Shown piece by piece: positions 12,644 through 25,200 of a DNA stretch of 64,000 nt. The stretch is taken from positions 41,327,237 to 41,391,236 of the forward strand of contig NC_069126.1 in NCBI RefSeq assembly GCF_026914265.1, read 5' to 3'. The stretch is from Mya arenaria. Its lineage: Eukaryota; Mollusca; Bivalvia; Myida; Myidae. Position 1 is the first letter of the stretch, and each line of letters begins with the position of its first letter. The translations under genes were made by a program, and so were the position numbers. Under the pieces are notes generated by a model. It was not told the DNA's origin and searched no databases. It saw only the letters and a program-made list of their open reading frames with translations.

Positions 12644-13029
12644 TTAAAGATGCACTCTTACTCCCAAATAAGACTTATGATAATTAATATTATTGTTTTC
12701 ATTTTTCAAAATGTGTTGATAGGTGTCAACAACAATGATTCTAATGAAGGATCTTGAATTCAATTTGCTAATTAATAAGAATGAACATAAAACATGGTAT
12801 TTCTGCCTTGTGATACTATAGTAGACCACAGTAAATCTTTTAGCAATCACCAATCATTTAATATTTGTCATGCTTTCTGCTATTATAAACAGGGTGACAA
12901 GCTTGTTATCAGTAAACGATATTTCAGTAAATGCATTATTTAGTAAGTAGTTATTGTTTTTTCATTCAATTTGATGTGTGTTATAAATACAATTATATGT
13001 ATTGCTTTCAAATAAGAGTTTCACTTTAA
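12644..13029. mobile_element. TIR MITE (family 2), copy 1
   Basis: Starts TTAAAGATGCACTCTTACTC and ends with CTTATTT-type sequence and TCACTTTAA, giving inverted TTAAAG(A/T)G(C/A)ACTCTTA ends. The interior aligns on the opposite strand with 24825-25200 (shared ACTACTTACTAAA, ATGCATTTA and ACTGATAACAA). No ORF. Confidence 0.75.
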
Positions 13030-13066
13030 AGATGCTCATTTAAAGATAGTGAACAGACACACAAAA

Positions 13067-13402
13067 ACTAGACACATTTGATACTAATTATATGATTGAT
13101 TATTGTTTAATATATAGGTGACCTCTGATTTGTTTTGGAGATATTCATAAATGGGTGTTATTCTTTATTGTCTTCAGTTTCTTATACATTTAAGGATTTT
13201 TATAATTGCTTTTCTGGTATATATTACAATGTAATTTAATGCAAATGAAAACACACTTTAAACTAGACACATTTGATACTAATGATATAAATGATTATTG
13301 TTTACATGTACTCTGATTTGTTATGAAGATATTCATAAAGGGGTGTTCTTCATGTTATTATACATTTTGGACTTGATTTAGTATTGCTTTTCTGGTATAT
13401 AT
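13067..13402. repeat. Tandem duplication, ~195-bp period
   Basis: CTAGACACATTTGATACTAA, CTCTGATTTGTT, ATATTCATAAA and GCTTTTCTGGTATATATT occur in the same order twice, from 13067 and from about 13262. Non-coding. Confidence 0.75.
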
Positions 13403-13829
13403 TCATTTAATGCACAAAGACATTGTTTTAAGTGTTCAGTATCACTTTCACACATTGTTTACTCTTATTTATTTTTTTTGCATATTTGGCCTATTTATGC
13501 TTATATGTGCATTGTTGTATTTCAAAACCTTTGTGAAAAATAGAAACAGTATTATTTCTTTCATACATAGTCTGATACATATTCAGTTTGAATGCGTTAT
13601 TTTTATCATATTTGAAAAAATTGCCATTGTCCAATAAGACACATGCTGTGTTTGTGTTAATATCAACTAAAAACATCCATTTTCAACTCTTCTTTACTAT
13701 GTAAATGAAGGAGTTAACATAATAACTCCATTGACTAGATTTTTATGCAATTTTACATTACATTTTAGTATTATTAAACAGCTAAAACAAGGCGTGTTAT
13801 GTTATAAATGCATTTCATCTAGTAAACAA

Positions 13830-13925
13830 TGTTCACTTTTTATATAACAGTTCAATAATTATGTTCTATTTATGTTTGCAACTTTACAGTTCAATAATTA
13901 TGTTCTATTTATGTTTGCAACTTTC
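13830..13925. repeat. Short tandem duplicate
   Basis: TTCAATAATTATGTTCTATT followed by TATGTTTGCAACTT occurs twice in a row. The 78-aa ORF beginning here simply reads both copies. Confidence 0.8.
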
Positions 13926-14084
13926 GGACGAAATGATAATGTTTATTAAAGTACTACACAAATTGTTAAATTGTTATTTCATATCACTTATTCTTCCCTA
14001 CAAGTTGTTATTCCAGCATGGTGACGTTGCCCCCTCCCCCTATATGATTAGAATTGCAGTGTACATGAACAATAACTCTATTTC

Positions 14085-14345
14085 AGCGTATTGCTAAAGG
14101 GTTATTCCCTTTGTATCTTTTCCTGTCCGGAGCATAACTAGAAAACTACTTTTTTGGAATTTCATTAAACATCATTCAATGGTATTTAGCACAACGAGAG
14201 GAAGTGCAGTGCACAATGACTATAGCTGTTTTTAAGCTAATTACATAATTATTGCCCTTTGCCGCTTTTTCTTGACCAGAGCATTACTTTAAAACTACTT
14301 ATGGTATTGAAATAAAACTTGATATATGGGTATGTGGCAATGACA
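14085..14345. repeat. Two diverged copies of a ~140-bp interspersed repeat
   Basis: TATTCCCTTTGTATCTTTTC with CGGAGCATAACTAGAAAACT (14100) and TATTGCCCTTTGCCGCTTTT with CAGAGCATTACTTTAAAACT (14250) are related. It looks like a dispersed repeat of unknown class. Confidence 0.5.
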
Positions 14346-15129
14346 AAAAGTATAGTGCACAAGCACCCTAATTCTGTCGTGTTCATTAATGTACCCCACC
14401 TCTAATGAAATGTTAAACTTGAAAATCTTCAATTTCAATGCTTTTGCCTATGTTGTCATGCAGAATACTACAAATATTTTGAGAATTTCATAGATGCGGT
14501 TCAATGCACCATAATATGCTTGTTGGCCTTGACATTCCTTGTTTTTCAACATATAACAAGTGCATAAACTATTAAACGGCGCCCTTTGATGCTTTGCATC
14601 AATGGTCTTTCTTGTTACATACATATATCGCAACATCGTCGGATACCCCCGATACACACTACGCTATGCTTCGTTGTGTACCGTGGTCAATTTGGCTTGG
14701 AAAATCTCGTAATCATAAATAATTAATAAGGCAGTTTCATTGGTACCAGATGATTTACGGTTGAAAATAGTATGTCGATTGCCGATGTTGAACCGGGTCC
14801 GCCTTCTCAGTATAATAATATTTGACAGTAGTCAAGACCACACGGTCATGGATGCTACTGACAATATAAAGTTATTGAACAATATTTGAGTGTAACATGC
14901 AAATTCTTTGGAACAAGACTAGTCTATCCTGCCTAATGCATATTCATTTAAACGAGATTCTGTCGGTCAATTGTCCCACGGTATGTATGGAGTGTAACGG
15001 AAGGAACAACCGACGATGATATCTCATTTGCAATTTAGAAAAACACACCAGGGTGCAGATAGTGCACTTTCAAACTTTATGACAATGTGTGAACGATCAT
15101 TAAGTATTGCAAGATTACTAGATAAAATG

Positions 15130-15256
15130 AAGATCACAGTGACCGAAATGAGATGTATTATTCAAATTCATACTTCTGTCTTACATGAGTCGCGCTTTGC
15201 AAGATTTCAACAACACTTTTCGGTATCATTCTCGTTGCTGTTTTTTTCAGTGGTGT
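15130..15256 (+). pseudogene. Decayed copy of metallopeptidase promoter and signal exon
   Basis: CAGTGACCGAAATGAGA and ACTTCTGTCTTACATGAGT match 666-715, and TTTCGGTATCATTCTCGTTG with CTGTTTTTTTCAGTGGTG matches exon 1 and its donor at 745-780. The start codon is lost (ATGG is replaced by ATTT). No further metallopeptidase exons are visible downstream, so this is a stranded 5' fragment. Confidence 0.7.
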
Positions 15257-15259
15257 ATA

Positions 15260-16660
15260 AATAACACAATAAAATTAACCAGGGCATGGCCTGTAGCCTT
15301 AAAGTAACCAATAACCTGTTGAAGGAATCATGAAACTTAGTCGCTCTTAAAATCCAAAAATTATACGTCAATCATGGGATACTTGCTTTGATGATGCTTA
15401 TATTTCAATTTTGTAAATGGGACAAATGTGAGGTCCATAAAGCCCTCAGTAGACTCGTGTACCATGAAATCATGTTCCACTGATCGATCAAAGGCGGTAA
15501 TCCCATTATTTATTGGTCAAGTTATTTGATGAGTGTGTGGTATGCATGTCGTGTTTGTTTAACGTTTGTGGTGTTTATATGTTTTGTGTCTATATTTAAT
15601 GGTCGATTGGGCCCTTGCCTTATGCCTCTAAAAAGTGTTGAGTTTTAAATTTTCGAAAGAAATTAAAGTTTATATTTTAGCTTTAACCAGATATATTGAT
15701 GTATTTAACAATATATCACTTATATATTTATATATAGTTCTAAGTTACGTTTTCAACGTTTCTGCTTCTCAGCCTTGCAAATTCGCCAGAAGTAAGAAAT
15801 AAACATTGGTGCTTGAAATCTATGCAATGATTACATGTATGCAAATAGTACAATGCTTAATCAAATACGTGAAAGTTTTGACATTTGTTCGCCATTTTAC
15901 ATTTTTTGAAATTAAAAATAATTGGCAGCATTTCTTGCCATTTTCAATATTAAAATCACACACGTTATATGCGCAACTCTTAACATGTGCAAGCTATGAT
16001 CGCTGGTTAAAAAGGCAGCCACCGTAATAAGTAACAATTTAAAAAAAATGTATTTTTTAGATTTTTCGAGGCAAAAGAGAGCCTTCTTGAACCTTTCCCG
16101 TTTAGGCATAATTATTTACACGTGCATTAAGCACAATTCTGAATATATATGTTTACTTAATGCCCTTTAAACTGATAAACACGACCAGTAGATCACTGCA
16201 GTCATGTATTTCCTTATTAATGGCGTTCAGTTTATGGCTCCGCATTCAATAAAAACAAAGGTAATTGTCATAGTATTTCAAAAACATTTATAGAGACATA
16301 CTTGGTAGCTAAAGCACAATGTGTTTAAATACAATAATGAAAGAAATAATAAAATGAGCACATCACAAGCGTCTAATGTGTAGGCTATTAAAATGAAAAA
16401 TGTAAATATATAAGACAGTAAAAGTGTTTTACCAGTCACTAATACCATTCAGGTCATAAATATAATATATAATATATTTCAATATTCCAAATAGTGGTTT
16501 TGGTTTTTGTTTTCATTGGTTGAAACAATATTTATTAGTATAATATACAATAGAAAACGTAAACATTTCAGACATAATCATGAGGAATTAAAAATAGACA
16601 CTCTACGATTGTTTTTGTCCTTTGATCTAGCACAACGTTGATGCATTGTGGGACACAGGA
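15260..16660. other. 3' flank of receptor A, no gene supported
   Basis: AT-rich sequence downstream of receptor A. Around 15900-16150 it is weakly similar to the 3' flank of relic E (60090-60230), as expected if the duplication carried flanking DNA. Confidence 0.4.
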
Positions 16661-16665
16661 TCTTC

Positions 16666-19600
16666 TCAAGCAGGGTCCTGTGTTGAGGGGATCTCAATGT
16701 CAGCATACTCCGTCGGCGTATTTGTTCTCCTTGCCGGAACTCTGGCGTTAGCTTCCTGTAGGAACGTGATGTCCAACTCGGCGTATGCTAGGCCGTCATC
16801 ATCACTTGGTTGCTGGAATATATAGCATTGTTCTACCAAATGAATTATTTGTAATAATAATTACCGAATACGGATACGGATCAATTAAGGTGTTCTTCAT
16901 ACTCTGACATTGCAACTCAATGTAGTTTGTTATCCTGCACGTCTTATATTTTCTGGTCAGACTACCTTGTAATTTTAGTATAATATATGCATCACATGAA
17001 AGATCTCGAAAAATACCTCGCAAGGTGAAGAGCGCTTACCTGTGTTTCAATTCTCTGTGTTGCCGCCTGCCTCTGCACGACTGCGTACTGGACTCCTTCC
17101 GTTTCCATGTGTAGCACACCATTATCCGACGCCGTTTCTGTTTTTTCAGATATCATTAATATAAATTTATTTATAATAAGTTTTTTTGGAGGGAAATAGT
17201 TAATTATGCTCGAATGAAGAGAACGAGAACGAACAGTTTAAAATTGAATATTATTCAAAATGACAATATTTGAAAAATAACGTGACTTTTATAACTTTTT
17301 TTATCAATAATAGACAACAAATAAACGTTTGTTATGTTGATTAAGACCTAGAACTCTGATACAAATGCATACATTATTCAATTGTTTTGGGAAACAAAAA
17401 AAAACTGATCATTTGAATATTGCATTAAATAAATGTATGTTGGCAGTTGCATTTACATTGTACAAAGATTTTTATATTGCATCAACATGTATGCCATTTT
17501 TTTATGAGTTTATAAAACTTGTTTGTGAATGTTTCATAATTATTGTTAATTTTATAGATGTTTATTAAATCAATTTAGAAGTTTCATGATTTTTGTACCC
17601 TTGTTAAGTATCTTACAGGACAAATATATACTACACTGTACATAACTCGTGTTTAACGGAAACAAATCAAAGGGAAACAACTTATACATCGGCCTTAGTG
17701 TTTTTTTCATAAATTTTCAATCAATCAAAATTTTGATATGTTTAGTTTTTTATTTGTGAAGAATCGTTACTTATTGCTGAAGGGCTAACACTTAGTTTGT
17801 TAGAACATATTTAAAGATTTCTTCGTGAAAAGAAACCACGAAAGCTTCGTTGACCCCCGCTCAAATACGTTAATTTCAAGTAAAAATTCAAAATTAACTC
17901 TTAACATATACTTGGCACATGATGGGATTTTCACGGGGATAAAAATAATTTAAACATGCACGTATATTTACCCTAAAATATAAAAACTTACCGCTGGGAT
18001 GTTCAACACTGAAAATAGAATGCAACAGGTATATCATTACTGTAATGAACATGCATGATTCGTTTAAGCTCTTACTTTGCAACTTTTAACAGATATGTCA
18101 AATTTTCATATTTGGAATCACTAATTTAAATTTACAATTGATACATACATTTCTATTGTGTTGACTCCGTTGTCCTTTCGTCCTTTAAGAAATATACATC
18201 CTATAAAGATAATTTTATATAAAACAAAGAACCAAATTAAGTTCTAAATAGTTGTACTTGTGGAGTATTGTATTTTGCAACTAGGTATGTTGATATACGG
18301 TACATAACATAAAATTTAACATCAAAGATAGTAGAACGATTAAAAAAGATATCAAATTTGTAAACTCGTACGAAACAAATCACTCAAAATATATATTTCC
18401 TATTCTATGCCTTCTCGTATTTGTAATTCAGTCGCCCTGAATATACCTTAATGCATTGAAATGTCAACTTAAACGAAACAGAAAACTGGAAGAATGTCGG
18501 TCTAACGACCATTAGTCAATGCAGTAGTGTTATTAAAAGAGGTCGTTCTCTATTTTTTGACCCCTTCAAAACTGAACGTTTTTCGTATTGTGCAGGAAAG
18601 TGCGTTATACTAGTGTTAGTATCTCAATCATTTTGGTCATAACACCACTTGTAATATAAAACATAAAATGGTGAAATATGTGCATTATATATTTTTTCTT
18701 TAAGATAAATATTATGTTTCGTAGCTTTATTTCTTTATTTGAGAATTTGCATGTTTGCATTTTAAAGTGTTTCTTTTATCATTGTCCATGATGTAATATA
18801 GTATCTGAATGCGTTGTGTGTTAACGGGAAATTGCTGAATAATTATATTTGCTTAAAAACGCATATTCGTATCAAACTAGGTCCGTGATAAAATAAATGA
18901 TAAAAATGTGGCAAAACAGCGTATCGATGGTCAGTGCTCAATAGTTTTATATGATTAATGTAACAAGCGTTCATATAAGTCGACGGTGATATCAATAAAA
19001 TGATACACAAAAAGTCTTGCTCTCGATATTACAGCCGTTTTATTTATCATTATACAACCTCTTATGGATAAGAATGTAGTTTACTTGATGAGAGTATTAA
19101 GATAAAGATACACATCCTTACTTCCGATTGCAAACAAGATGCAGAGTCCACAGAAAATGGCTGCCCCAATAAGTACATTGTTTACTAGGAATCGAAAGGT
19201 TGAAAACAATGTTTGAATGTCCTTTTCATGGGATGGACTACCTGCAATAAAAAAATTTCCAATGAGATTGCAATATCTTTGAAAAAACTAATTAAAGCCA
19301 TTTCATGCATTATAAGCTTAATAAATATCTGAATATTTGATTACAAACCCTTTGTCACCGAGCTTAAAACTTTTATTGCCTTTTTCTCTGAGTTCATTTT
19401 TTTGCAAAATAATATCCGTTCATCGTCGCCGCCATAATTTAATGTTAACAGGCATTCAACTGTATTGTTACAAGTCTTTATAACAGTGCTTGTTTCATCT
19501 TCCCACCAAAACGTATAATGCCCGATAGCATTGCACTCATCCAACACAGTACATTTTACGACCACTGTTGTATCCGGAGGTAAATTAACAGGTGATGTCG

Positions 19601-22600
19601 TGTTTAAATACAGAGTCGTACCACCTGAAGTGTAGTGTAGGCATTGTTGAAATAAAAACATTAAAACTGATCAATGAAGAGGAGTAAATAACAGTTAGGA
19701 TTAATTTTGTGATATCTGCTACTTCCTGTTGGGTAAATGGGTAAAACACTCTGTTGAAAACAAATAATAATATATAGATATATTCCGCAAGACGAATCTT
19801 TCGGCAAAACAAATGCATCATTAGAACGGAGATAGCAGTCTTGGTTTGATAGTAAATGAGACCGAAAGTCGACAACATAAATAAGATCGAGTACGTACCC
19901 GAAAAGGATACAGTATAGTTTTTAGTTTATTTGGATGATAAATGATCGCATCTTGTGGAACATGTAATGGTTCCCCCCAGCCATGCTTTTAGTCACTTTG
20001 TAAATTCCTTTGGAAACAAAACTGTGACCCCCATGTTTACCATAAGTCCATTTGTTTATACCAATATGTCTTAAATCATCGATGTTGCTCGACCATTCAA
20101 TGACGCAAGATGGATTGGATTCATTCGTTTCACAAGAATTGTTTATGAAACAGATACTATCGTTGTATTCTTGTTGTACCCTTATATTACTGTTTTAGTT
20201 TACAAGTCATAAACACTAAGAAGAAAAACAATTTATTATGTATCCACCTATGCTAAAAACATTTACTTCGAGAAGGATAGGTATATTCTGTGTGCTAGGC
20301 CTTATTTCAATCTCCTTTTTACCGTCATTTAGTACGCATACTTTAAACATTAAATAATCTTGTTAAACTTACATTTGACACTGATGCTTTTGCATATGGA
20401 ATGATCTGCTATTCCAAAGTCGTCAATACTTTTCCTGGTGCAACACATTACTGTTCCACTCCACAGTTTGTAAGTCGTTGTTACCTTAGCTGTGCTTGTA
20501 AAAGTATGAGAAGATCCATTAAACAAATCAGTTTGTTGAACATCAGATAGCAAAACATTGCCAATATGTATTTCTATTACCGGAGCCGGGAAAGCATTCC
20601 GCACTTCACAGATTGTTGTCGCGCTTTCACCGTCAAGAAATTCAGGAACTGTTAGAACGGGTCGGCTACCTTTCTCTGGAGATAAAACAATGATTTAACA
20701 TCATCCAATATTATACACGATCAAACAATATTATTATTCACAAGGATAACGAATTATATCTTAATAAAATGTATATTCTACTTCCTTACCTACGTTACAT
20801 AGAATGCCGTGTACTTCGTAAGGTGTTTCAATGGCTGCATTTGAAACCTGACACGTCACATTCCGTCTCAACAGTCCAGCCATTTGTTGATGAACCTTAC
20901 TGAATACGTAAGACCCATTGTTCTTTTCGCTTTTAGCAAGAACAAATAAATCCTGTCCCAGTAAAAGTGCCACTTGTACAGGTTCTGTTCCATTTTCAGT
21001 CTGACAATATACGTCGGAATCACCATACACATAAATACATTCTGTTGTTTTAAAATCAGCGAATTGCTTTTATTATATCGAGACATTATTGTCCTAGTTG
21101 TACTGATATAACTCCTTTCTATTCCAAACTAACACATTAAAACAAAACCAATATTCAAAAGTCAGAATACTCGGTGAAATAAAAGCTAGGTACCTGGAAT
21201 AAGAAGCTGCACATAATCCGTGTTGGCACCAAAATTACAATATAAATTATACATCCCTTCATGGCTTTTTTTAAAATTAAATATAGTCAATATGTACAAA
21301 TATTCAGAGATCATTTTCTCTTCGTAAGAACCTTCTCGAAACCATATTTCATGAACATTTTTCTTCCATGTTCGTCTAGTGCATGGTTTATGCCGTAGAG
21401 AATAGTCAGACGGAAAAAATCCAAGCTTTACGTCCGCGCCGCGTACAACCGGGTTTAGAATCACGAGGGCTCCACATTGTCCAACAATTTCTGTAAATAA
21501 GCGGAATTATCAGATTAAAATGATGTTTTTGCTTTGTATTATTGAAACAACACATGGGCTGGCCTGATAATAAAATAAGACAAAACACATTCAATTATGT
21601 AAGGAGGCTTTAAGATTAAAATCAAACTAACAACCAACGAGGAAACAAAGATCAACTTGCACACTTTATATCTAAATAATTAAGTGTTTATCAATAAATT
21701 TGGTTAACAACTTGAAATGGACTCCGATATTTACCTTTCATATTTAAAAATATTAAGCTTGATCTTATTGTTGCATTTGTTGAACATCTGGCGTAGATCT
21801 CAGATCTGTTGTATTCAACAGACGCGTTCCATTTCAAAGAGAATGAACCGTCCTCATAATATATTTTAACATGTACCCCTTTCATTGTTTGAAATTGTGT
21901 GCTGCCTTCTATTCGGAATTTCCATTCTACTTCACACTCCCAAGGGTAGAACGGTGTTGCTTTCAGTGTAACCTCTCTGTTCACAAACGCTGGCCCTACC
22001 ACTGATACGGTTCCGTAATTGTTCCTGGCTAAACAGATATACCCTAACAGAACTGAAAAAAAGTAGTAAACAAAAAAGTGCAAAATGATTGCGAGTACAC
22101 ATATCACTCTTGATAAGCGTATTTGACTCGTAAAACTAAAATCAAGTATTTGTATGGATGCATACGTAGGGCGATCAGTTCTAGTTGCAACTAAATCCAT
22201 AAGAGCTTTAATGAAAAAAACTGTAAAAGATAATTAATATTTATTTTGATGATGCTACATTTAGTATCTAGAAGAAGATATGGCATAGATTTCAATTATA
22301 ACATACATGTGTATACACTTAGGGTAGGAACGCTGCAGCATATGTGTTTATAATTTGAAACGATGTAATTATTTTCAATTATTTTCATTAGTTTAATGTT
22401 TACATTATTTGAGAATATGTTTTGTAAACTCTAAATGATTGATTGATCGTCGGAGCAAGCAAGCGTGTAAGTCCTTCTTAGCTTTGCAGATTGTACCCAA
22501 TATGATCTAGCTTACTTAGATTGCAACGTCTTTTCTTCAAGCTAGGGACCAAATTATGACGTCATATCTGTTAAGTTATAAAACTGGAAGTCTTAGCGAT

Positions 22601-23500
22601 TAGATGTAGAACATTTTGGACGCCAATAGGCTATTCCATTCTCTTGAAATGAGTGTTATAATCTAATCGGTAAAACACGTTATTGGTGTCTATCTTGTTA
22701 ATGTTTTTAAACCTTAAACCATCCGTAGTGTAAACAATATGTTGTTCCTTATTTAGAATAAAATATATCGCTGCTACGTAGTTTATGCTTGTAAACGTCG
22801 ATGACTTTATATATTTTGTTCAGTAGTTGAAATATGTCTGCTTTATTTCAGTGCATTTTGTAAAACACTATACTAGTGTTATTCATCTAGTAAAATCTTT
22901 ATAAGCATGATAAAATACACTGGTCAAATTAGAAAGCAAGAAAGTTATTATAATTGCTTAAAAAAGAAAGATATTAAATATCAATAAATGGCAAAGTGAT
23001 CAAGCTTAATAGCTTAATATAAGTATTGATACAAATGAAATTATAATTTATGAAATGTCTTTTTCACACAAAAGGTCATCTCAGTATGAGCAATTTACGC
23101 CAGATACGTGGGTTTGTTGTAGTTCTTGAAAAGGAAATGTACATGAAGCTAATAATGGTATTTAGGTGAAAATGAGTCAATGATGAATGTGACACAAAAA
23201 AACTCTGCTTTAGCATACTGTGTGAACAAGAGCATTTTTGCACTTTAGGGTTTTGGCATTTCGAAAGAAGAAGTAGAAGATACTGTTGAAGAAGCAGCAT
23301 TAGCAGCAAAAGTAGGGGCAGTACCTGCACCAGCAGCAGAAAGCTCAGTAGCAGAGGAAATAGCATAAAAAAAATCGTTAAAGTAATAACACTAACTGAA
23401 ATTAAACATCTGAAACACAACCGAGCAATTGTCATGTAACTTACTTACTAGTTAATCGCACGGCGAATTGAACACCCTTTAATATCCATTGGTGTTGCAT
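16666..23500 (-). CDS. Receptor A: five-Ig transmembrane receptor with ITIM/ITSM tail
   Basis: Exons, 5' to 3': 23500-23449, 22052-21735, 21490-21194, 21041-20790, 20675-20373, 19624-19349, 19241-19122, 18200-18149, 18008-17992 (17 nt), 17137-17040, 16812-16666. Sum 1932 nt, 643 aa, no internal stop. Exons 1-2 encode the signal peptide (...GVQFAVRLTILLGYICLA). Five phase 1-1 exons each encode an Ig-like domain with paired Cys and N-glycosylation sites. One exon encodes the membrane helix (NVLIGAAIFCGLCILFAIG, ~518-538), followed by basic RCIFLKGRK. The tail has V-Q-Y580-A-V-V, L-A-Y605-A-E-L (ITIM consensus) and T-E-Y631-A-D-I (ITSM consensus). Known biology: phosphorylated ITIM/ITSM recruit SH2 phosphatases such as SHP; an inhibitory role here is inference. 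A fifth-position Ig exon (D5) is decayed and presumed skipped. Exon 4 appears to use a cryptic acceptor. Ligand unknown. Confidence 0.85.
19900..20190 (-). pseudogene. Decayed D5 Ig exon within receptor A
   Basis: The minus strand reads SCETNESNPSC...IEW and later GIYKVTK, matching receptor B's intact exon 32832-32512. The copy has lost its normal acceptor and start, and has one extra G in GCTGGGGGG (B has five Gs), shifting the frame before the second Cys. Flanking exons are both phase 1, so skipping it keeps receptor A in frame. Confidence 0.7.
23266..23345 (-). repeat. Degenerate AGC/AGA triplet repeat in intron 1 of A
   Basis: AGAAGTAGAAGATACTGTTG, then GCAGCATTAGCAGC and CCAGCAGCAGA. 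Comparable triplet tracts lie at the same place in loci B, C, D and E. The Leu-rich 119-aa minus ORF here is this repeat. Confidence 0.7.
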
Positions 23501-23645
23501 TGCTCACACTCCAAATATTATTTATATGGATGAATACTTTGGTTGAATTTGTTTCGTTACAATGGATTATCACAATTTCAGAAAATTAAGACAGACGGCA
23601 GAATGAGAGTTACTTTTAATTATTTGGGCAGATAAATAGAGATCG

Positions 23646-23690
23646 TCCTTTCGGTCAACAATTATTTAACTGAAGCACCGGAAACTAAGT
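23646..23690 (-). promoter_or_regulatory. Conserved block upstream of exon 1, locus A
   Basis: Plus-strand text TTTCGGTCAACAATTATTTA then ACTGAAGCACCGGAAACT lies about 150 bp upstream of the A start codon. Counterparts occur at 34797, 48938, 53117 and 62008. It contains an ETS-like CCGGAA core and an AACAATTATTTAAC stretch. Likely promoter or 5' UTR; no TATA box is obvious. Confidence 0.5.
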
Positions 23691-23867
23691 CCTTTCATAG
23701 TTTCTATGTAGCAATAAGTTTATTATTAATGTTTATAATAAGTGTTTTGGAAAATGTGGGAATTTAAATGTTTGTCAGCACTCGATCTATCTCAATTATG
23801 AGTCTGAAGCATGAAAAGTTATAAAATACATGTTAGATGCTTGTATTCAATAAACGAAACGTATTCT

Positions 23868-23871
<4 letters not shown>

Positions 23872-23927
<56 letters not shown>

Positions 23928-23931
23928 CATA
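23872..23931. repeat. (TA)n(TG)n microsatellite
   Basis: Pure TA run switching to TG, upstream of receptor A. Confidence 0.95.
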
Positions 23932-24049
23932 ACATTCAAATGTATATAAATAATACTCAGTCACTCTTTTTTCCCATATAGTCAGCAATTACACTCTGAA
24001 AATAACCTTAACAATAATAGTTTGGCTCTGCGAAGAGGGACAGTTTTTA

Positions 24050-24420
24050 GACATATTCGCAAACATGTGAACGAAACATAAATCCCCTTAGGCTTATAAC
24101 TTAAACCGTCCGTCATTAGGTCTTAGTCATGCAGAGATACAGTTGCCATTGCCACCAAAAGAGATTAGTGGAATTCCACTTGTATCATACAGCACGAACT
24201 CAACCTATGTCAATCAGTGGTCATAAATGGCTTACATGCAACATTATACCAACGATTGCATTGCGAAACACACAGACACACGAAACGACGTTATCGTAGT
24301 TATTCGGTAAAAGGTACTGCAACCACAAAACAATTATTAAAACTAAGTAATAGCGTCCCGCGAGTGAGTCATTTCAATAATATTTGTAATGGGAGAGGTG
24401 ACTGATTTGCACCCTGTTGT
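24050..24420. repeat. Intergenic duplicated segment, copy 1
   Basis: AGACATATTCGCAAACATGT, GCAGAGATACAGTTGCCATT, ACCAACGATTGCATT and GCGTCC(C/T)GCGAGTGAG recur in order at 37630-38000 and more weakly at 63430-63780. It is part of the spacer that duplicated with the receptor genes. Confidence 0.75.
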
Positions 24421-24479
24421 AAATTATCAATACGTTAGTTATCAACAGTTAAGCTCCGCTTACATGTAACCGCTTCGAC

Positions 24480-24830
24480 ATAGAAGTTGTTGTATAGACG
24501 AAAACAAAAGAAACTCTTTCAAAAATATTTGGAATAGCGGTTTTGCTTCTTTTCCCCATTTCGGTTCAGATCATTCTCTTACATGGCAATATATTGGCCT
24601 GCATATGGTTGGCTTACTATATATGCATAATTAAAAATATGATGCTCAACCTTGATTATTTTTTTTTACATGCATTGTACTTTGAATCTTTTCTTAACAT
24701 CGCCGGTCATTGTCCGCTTATATCAAGCACTAACATTGTTTCAAGTGTCATTATATTATATGGTTACAAATACTATTGTACATACTATGAAATAATGGTG
24801 ACCTTCGGACCATTACTTTTTTTATTAAAG
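24480..24830 (+). other. Spacer module with signal-peptide-like exon, copy 1
   Basis: The plus strand reads GIAVLLLFPISVQIIL followed by hydrophobic and Cys-containing residues. Counterparts: 38940-39240 (MMQVDGIAVLIVLPILVQ) and 63930-64000 (RVVLIVLSMFFRIIFL). A hydrophobic N-terminus kept in three copies suggests the first exon of a small secreted or membrane protein facing the receptors, but downstream frames disagree between copies. Function unknown; possibly all are decayed. Confidence 0.35.
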
Positions 24831-25200
24831 TGACACTCTTATTCAAAATCAATACATACACATGTATAACATACATACATTTTGAGAGATAAATCTTCAA
24901 CTACTTACTAAACAATGCATTTATGAAAAATACTTATTACTGATAACAATATTGTAATCGCGTATTTGAAAACTTCAAACGCAAATTTATTAAAGGATTG
25001 ATGAGTGTTAAACGATTAAATGTGATGTACACCTCCTCATAAAGGTAGAAATACCGTGTTGACTGCACATTTCTTTCAAATTAAACTCGGAATCCTTCAT
25101 AAGAACCATTGTTTTCGACATTTATTTATCCTTTTTGGTATATTAAAATAATTGTATGAATCGTGGTGAATCTTATTTGGGAGTAAGAGTGCATCTTTAA
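24825..25200. mobile_element. TIR MITE (family 2), copy 2
   Basis: Ends TTAAAGTGACACTCTTA and TAAGAGTGCATCTTTAA are imperfect inverted repeats. The interior matches 12644-13029 on the opposite strand. No ORF of note. Confidence 0.8.

Noticed and set aside
16666-17137. ITAM (YxxL-x(6-12)-YxxL) in receptor A or C tails
   Set aside because: Spacing in A is 25-26 residues and in C the second motif (YNLT) lacks the hydrophobic +3 residue, so ITAM does not fit.
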